From positions 1 to 32,376 of the forward strand of contig NZ_MLHJ01000005.1 in assembly GCF_001998965.1 (NCBI RefSeq): a DNA stretch of 32,376 bases, read 5' to 3'. Positions 28,912-32,376 of the stretch are shown in pieces. Both the position numbers and the translations under genes were made by a program. Positions within the stretch are counted from its first letter, which is position 1. Each line of letters begins with the position of its first letter. The notes under the pieces are model-generated. The model was not told where the DNA came from. It did no database searches and was given only the letters and a program-made list of their open reading frames with translations. The DNA is from Rodentibacter rarus. GTDB lineage: Bacteria > Pseudomonadota > Gammaproteobacteria > Enterobacterales > Pasteurellaceae.

Positions 28912-29928
28912 ATGAGCATTACCGTAAACCAAATTGTGCTGCACCAATTAATCAAACGAGTTGATGACGAAAATACCAAAATGGAAAGTATTTTGCGTGA
29001 CGACTTGCTGACGATTACACCAGAAGTAGAGCAAATGATGTTGCAATTACACCAAGGTTATCAAAATAAAGCCAAAGCCTTTGGCATCTTCCAAGAAAAT
29101 TCTGTTTTTGCACAACATTTGAACCGTTTATTGGAACAAGACATCGCATTTTTAGGCTTTAGCCAATATGCAACGAAACTCTTGGCGGATGAACTAAGCA
29201 AATATAATTTTGCTGATAGTGGCACGCTGATTTTATGTCAATATAATTTCTTAGCTACCGATTACTTGTTTATTGCCTTATTGGACAGTCGTCACAGTAT
29301 GCTGGTAGATGAACATTTGGATATTCGCCGCACAGAATATCTCGACATCACGCAGTTTGATATTGCAGCACGGGTAAATCTGACCGATTTGCAGGTAAAT
29401 GCCAATTCCAATCGCTATTTAACCTTTATTAAAGGTCGTGTAGGACGCAAAATCAGCGATTTCTTTATGGATTTTTTAGGGGCTGAAGAAGGGCTAAATC
29501 CACAAGTTCAAAATCAATGCTTATTGCAGGCGGTGAGTGATTACTGCGAACAAGGCAACCTCAACAAAGAGCAAACTCAAGCGGTGAAAAAACAAGTTTT
29601 TGAGTATTGCAAAGGACAACTTGCCGGCGGTGAAGAAATTGAATTAACGGAACTTTCCGAAAACTTACCCACTCTAAACGAGCAATCTTTTATTTCCTTT
29701 GCCGAAACACAAGATTACGGACTGGAAGAAAATATTCCGCCTGTGCGTTCAACATTAAAATCGCTCACAAAATTTTCCGGTTCAGGCAAAGGGGTGACAT
29801 TAAGTTTTGATGCGGACTTACTTAATACCCGTATTCATTGGAACCCAACAGCTGATGAGCTAACAATTAAAGGTTTACCGCCTAATTTAAAAGACCAATT
29901 ACAAAAGTCACTGAAATCAGAGAATTAG
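28912..29928 (+). CDS. yejK: nucleoid-associated protein YejK (NdpA)
   Basis: A 338-aa spermidine nucleoid-associated protein of the YejK family, which binds DNA and in E. coli interacts with topoisomerases. [16 protein letters not shown] at the start, [12 protein letters not shown] and the [27 protein letters not shown] segment near 175-200 are family-defining. AAGGAAAATAAA precedes the ATG. It is divergent from yejL-yejM and followed 68 nt later by bamE, which has its own promoter. Confidence 0.95.
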   Translation: MSITVNQIVLHQLIKRVDDENTKMESILRDDLLTITPEVEQMMLQLHQGYQNKAKAFGIFQENSVFAQHLNRLLEQDIAFLGFSQYATKLLADELSKYNFADSGTLILCQYNFLATDYLFIALLDSRHSMLVDEHLDIRRTEYLDITQFDIAARVNLTDLQVNANSNRYLTFIKGRVGRKISDFFMDFLGAEEGLNPQVQNQCLLQAVSDYCEQGNLNKEQTQAVKKQVFEYCKGQLAGGEEIELTELSENLPTLNEQSFISFAETQDYGLEENIPPVRSTLKSLTKFSGSGKGVTLSFDADLLNTRIHWNPTADELTIKGLPPNLKDQLQKSLKSEN

Positions 29929-29929
29929 T

Positions 29930-29958
29930 TTGGCAAGCGTATTAACTTTGGGTATTAT
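29930..29958 (+). promoter_or_regulatory. sigma-70 promoter of bamE
   Basis: TTGGCA (29930-29935), a 17-bp spacer and TATTAT (29953-29958), starting just 1 nt after the yejK stop codon. It is 38 nt before the bamE ATG. A sigma-E type promoter, as used by some E. coli envelope genes, is not seen. Confidence 0.65.
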
Positions 29959-29996
29959 TATTTCGCTAAATTTGCAGAAAAATAAGGTAAAGAAAA

Positions 29997-30410
29997 ATGC
30001 AATTTAAAACTCTTTTTAGCGCAGCAGTCTTGGCATTCAGTCTTTCTGCTTGTTCCACTGTTGAAAAAGTGGTTTATCGAATTGATGTGCCGCAAGGCAA
30101 CTATCTAGAAGCGTCTAATGTTGCACAAGTCAAACAAGGGATGACCGTTCAGCAAGTCCAATACTTACTCGGAACCCCTGTCTTAATCGATCCTTATAGC
30201 AATTCCACTTGGTACTATGTGTTCTTACAACAACGTGCATACCAATCACCGGAACAATATACCTTCACAGTAAAATTTGACCAGCGCGGTACCGTGACTG
30301 AAACGAATTTAGATAAACCGTTGCCCGAAGTCATCTCACAAAACGAAAATAACACGATTATTGAGCGTAAGGGTGACGCCACAAAAAAATCTTGGTGGAA
30401 ATTCTGGTAG
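29997..30410 (+). CDS. bamE: outer-membrane assembly lipoprotein BamE (SmpA)
   Basis: A 137-aa lipoprotein of the BAM complex that inserts beta-barrel proteins into the outer membrane. The signal peptide ends in the lipobox LSAC, with Cys19 lipidated and Ser at +2, consistent with outer-membrane sorting. The SmpA/OmlA fold is visible in NVAQVKQGMTVQQVQYLLGTP and the YYVF and FTVKFDQRGTVTE strands. The tail after about residue 110 is longer and more charged than in E. coli BamE (113 aa) and ends KKSWWKFW. It has its own promoter and terminator. Confidence 0.95.
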   Translation: MQFKTLFSAAVLAFSLSACSTVEKVVYRIDVPQGNYLEASNVAQVKQGMTVQQVQYLLGTPVLIDPYSNSTWYYVFLQQRAYQSPEQYTFTVKFDQRGTVTETNLDKPLPEVISQNENNTIIERKGDATKKSWWKFW

Positions 30411-30419
30411 CCTTTTTAT

Positions 30420-30440
30420 TGCCTGCTCAGCAGGCATTTT
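30420..30440 (+). terminator. terminator after bamE
   Basis: A perfect 7-bp stem TGCCTGC-TCA-GCAGGCA (30420-30436) followed by TTTT. It lies 9 nt after the bamE stop and about 40 nt before cpxR. It is one of the few terminators in the window not made from uptake sequences. Confidence 0.85.
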
Positions 30441-30481
30441 CCTTTCTGATGTACTAAATAATAATTTCAAGAGGCGAGATC

Positions 30482-31195
30482 ATGTCCAAGATTTTATTAG
30501 TTGATGATGATACCGAACTAACCGATTTACTTTCAGAAGTCCTCTCTTTATCCGGTTTTAATGTCGATGTTGCCAATAATGGACAAGAAGCACTCAATAA
30601 ACTGGAACAAGATTATTCACTCATTCTATTGGATATCATGATGCCGGTATTAAACGGTATCGAAACGTTAAAACAAATTCGCCGCCGCTCTAATATTCCT
30701 GTGATGATGCTTACCGCTCGTGGTGATGATATTGACCGTGTACTAGGCTTAGAGCTTGGTGCCGATGATTATTTACCAAAGCCTTTTAATGATCGTGAAT
30801 TAGTCGCTCGAATTAAAGCGATTCTACGTAGAAGTGAAAGTAACGCTCTAGATACCGCTGAAAATACCCAGGGAATACAAAAAGAAGACGACCATTGGAT
30901 TCATTTTTGCGGGCTTAAACTTCACACCAAGTATCAACAAACATTCTATAAAACACAAGAACTGTCCCTTACTTCCTCGGAATATGCCCTCCTTGAGGCA
31001 CTGATTCTTTCCCAAGGAGAACCTATTACACGTGAAGAACTCAGTATGAATGTGCTAGGTAAGCCACTTACCCCTTTTGACCGTTCAATTGATATGCATA
31101 TGTCAAATTTACGCAAAAAACTCCCCCCAAGAGAAAATGGGCTACCTTGGTTTAAAACCTTACGAGGTCGGGGATATCTTTTAATTAGTGAGTAA
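30482..31195 (+). CDS. cpxR: envelope-stress response regulator CpxR
   Basis: A 237-aa OmpR-family regulator. The receiver domain has the acidic pair Asp8-Asp9, phosphoacceptor Asp51 (LLDIMMP), Thr78 (MLTAR) and Lys100 (YLPKPF). After a linker, the winged-helix DNA-binding domain (about 140-237) shows LTSSEYALLEALI, ITREELSMNVLG, RSIDMHMSNLRKKL and the terminal GRGYLLI. When phosphorylated by CpxA it should regulate periplasmic folding and envelope genes. AGAGGCGAG precedes the ATG. cpxA starts 9 nt downstream. The intervening promoter is not clear and no good CpxR box (GTAAA-N5-GTAAA) is seen upstream. Confidence 0.95.
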   Translation: MSKILLVDDDTELTDLLSEVLSLSGFNVDVANNGQEALNKLEQDYSLILLDIMMPVLNGIETLKQIRRRSNIPVMMLTARGDDIDRVLGLELGADDYLPKPFNDRELVARIKAILRRSESNALDTAENTQGIQKEDDHWIHFCGLKLHTKYQQTFYKTQELSLTSSEYALLEALILSQGEPITREELSMNVLGKPLTPFDRSIDMHMSNLRKKLPPRENGLPWFKTLRGRGYLLISE

Positions 31196-31204
31196 TGATA
31201 TACC

Positions 31205-32376
31205 ATGCAGTATCAAAATAAATTTAGTTTAAACCAACTTACCATCCGCACCTTTATCGTATTTTGGTTGGGATTCTTTGCCATGATGGCACTTGTGGTT
31301 ACACTACCGTATTTGGATAGTACGATTTACTCTTCATTACAAGAGAAGGAAATTGCCTACTATCAAAAAAAGATTGCAGAATCAATCCGTAACAATAAAA
31401 TTAAATCGCTAGTCGCCAAAATGCCGATTTTACCAATTGATAAATCGGCGAGTCCCCGACCTGTGCTGTTTGATCCTAACAAGAAAGAAATTCTCGGCGC
31501 ATTTAATGATGAGAAAAACTATGTTTATCGCTTTATTGATAATGCCAATGAATTTGCACACCCGATGAAAAAGAATTTCAACGATATTCAAATTGCAGGC
31601 CCTTTTCAGATTTATTTAGATGACTTTAGTGACCCCTTTTCACTCTTTTTTATCTCTCGAGTAAATCCATATCAAGAAATTTTACGGTATATGATTGATT
31701 ACCCAATCGTGCTTTTTTTGCTTACCGTATTCATTACCAGCCCATTATTATGGTGGTTCACCTACACTATCGTAAAACCCATCTCACGTTTACAAAAAGC
31801 GGCTAATTCTATTGCTCTTGGTAATTTTGAGGTTGACCCACAATTAACCAAACATGGACCGATTGAACTTCGCCAAGTGGGACAAAGTTTTAATCGAATG
31901 GCTAAATCAATTAGCAATTTAATCTCAAACCATCAAAATTTACTTTCCTCTATTTCTCACGAACTCAAAACGCCCCTTACCCGATTACAATTAGCGACAG
32001 CACTTATTCGTCATCAAACAGGCGACAACCTTGCCGTGAAGCGAATCGAAAAAGAAATTGAACGAATGGATAAAATGATAAATGAGTTATTACTTATTTC
32101 TCGTCAAAAAATGAATACTCAAATTGAACGAGATATTTTCCCGGCAGAAAATATTTGGAATGAAGTAATACAAGATGCACTTTTTGAAGCGGAGCAACAA
32201 AACATTAAATTTGAACAAAACATCAATTTACCAAATAAAAACAATGATCAAATTTTCCTTAACGGCAACATTAATTTATTGCAAAGTGCGGTCGAAAATA
32301 TTGTTAGAAATGCGTTGAAATACACAAAGGATAAGATCAAACTTAGTATTTTTATCCAAGAAGAAGAAGAAGAAGA
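31205..32376 (+). CDS. cpxA: sensor histidine kinase CpxA (3' end outside window)
   Basis: First 390 codons of an inner-membrane kinase/phosphatase partner of CpxR. Topology: TM1 about residues 13-36, a periplasmic sensor domain of about 125 residues, TM2 about 163-188 and a HAMP linker (VKPISRLQKAANSIALGNFEV). Next come the H-box SISHELKTPLTR with His252 and the N-box SAVENIVRNALKY with Asn365. The reading frame starts at the ATG at 31205 and runs unbroken to the window edge, so the ATP-binding G boxes are not seen. An uptake sequence encodes the Ser-Ala-Val of the N-box. The window ends inside a run of GAA codons giving at least five consecutive Glu after Gln385. Confidence 0.92.
   Translation, partial: MQYQNKFSLNQLTIRTFIVFWLGFFAMMALVVTLPYLDSTIYSSLQEKEIAYYQKKIAESIRNNKIKSLVAKMPILPIDKSASPRPVLFDPNKKEILGAFNDEKNYVYRFIDNANEFAHPMKKNFNDIQIAGPFQIYLDDFSDPFSLFFISRVNPYQEILRYMIDYPIVLFLLTVFITSPLLWWFTYTIVKPISRLQKAANSIALGNFEVDPQLTKHGPIELRQVGQSFNRMAKSISNLISNHQNLLSSISHELKTPLTRLQLATALIRHQTGDNLAVKRIEKEIERMDKMINELLLISRQKMNTQIERDIFPAENIWNEVIQDALFEAEQQNIKFEQNINLPNKNNDQIFLNGNINLLQSAVENIVRNALKYTKDKIKLSIFIQEEEEE
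32358..32376 (+). repeat. AAG/GAA trinucleotide repeat in cpxA
   Basis: Six AAG units in a row plus one base reach the end of the window; the true length is unknown. Read in frame it encodes poly-glutamate just after the N-box, a place where CpxA homologues normally have the variable loop before the first G box. Confidence 0.85.

Noticed and set aside
29985-30000. GTAAA half-site before bamE as a CpxR box
   Set aside because: A CpxR site needs two GTAAA repeats spaced by about 5 nt; only one is present.

Overview
The window is a dense chromosomal segment of a Pasteurellaceae bacterium, most likely Haemophilus or Aggregatibacter. Two things point there: the Hin-type DNA uptake sequence AAGTGCGGT / ACCGCACTT occurs more than twenty times, inside genes and as inverted pairs acting as terminators, and almost every protein resembles a Haemophilus influenzae housekeeping protein. 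An intact-looking CpxR-CpxA pair may argue against H. influenzae itself, which from memory has only an orphan CpxR. No prophage, transposase, integron or CRISPR array is visible; XerC is the chromosomal recombinase.

Layout. 1-1690: aspartase aspA (-), divergent from groES-groEL, with an FNR/CRP-type site and a sigma-32-type promoter between them. 3814-10325: ygfB, pepP, uspA, alaS, csrA and galU, all +. 10412-11733: xerC and a small acetyltransferase (-). 11906-12673: tpiA (+). 12722-17519: an LOS glycosyltransferase (-) divergent from the overlapping chain waaA-coaD-small lipoprotein-rep. 17535-17695: an unusual nested inverted-repeat element between convergent genes. 17703-20967: a POT peptide transporter followed by a large aminopeptidase P (both -). 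21273-21593: tRNA-Ser(GCU) and two tRNA-Arg(ACG) behind a strong promoter. 21652-23443: nadR and a metallophosphoesterase (-), nearly contiguous. 23552-24435: FMN riboswitch and ribB. 24511-25506: an unclassified glycosyltransferase with an in-frame open extension after its amber stop. 25600-26592: a CodA-like amidohydrolase (-). 26812-28780: yejL and yejM (-). 28912-end: yejK, bamE, cpxR and a cpxA cut off by the window end inside a GAA repeat.

Functionally, several genes concern the envelope: the LOS glycosyltransferase, waaA, yejM (LpxC/LPS homeostasis), bamE and the Cpx stress pair. Others form nutritional modules: peptide import plus X-Pro cleavage, NAD salvage through nadR, and FMN-controlled riboflavin synthesis. 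No clearly new multi-gene system is present. The observations most worth following are the nested palindrome after rep, the USS pair built into the FMN aptamer, the possible CsrA sites in the csrA leader, the glycosyltransferase amber extension, and the amidohydrolase whose expected catalytic Glu is Gln.
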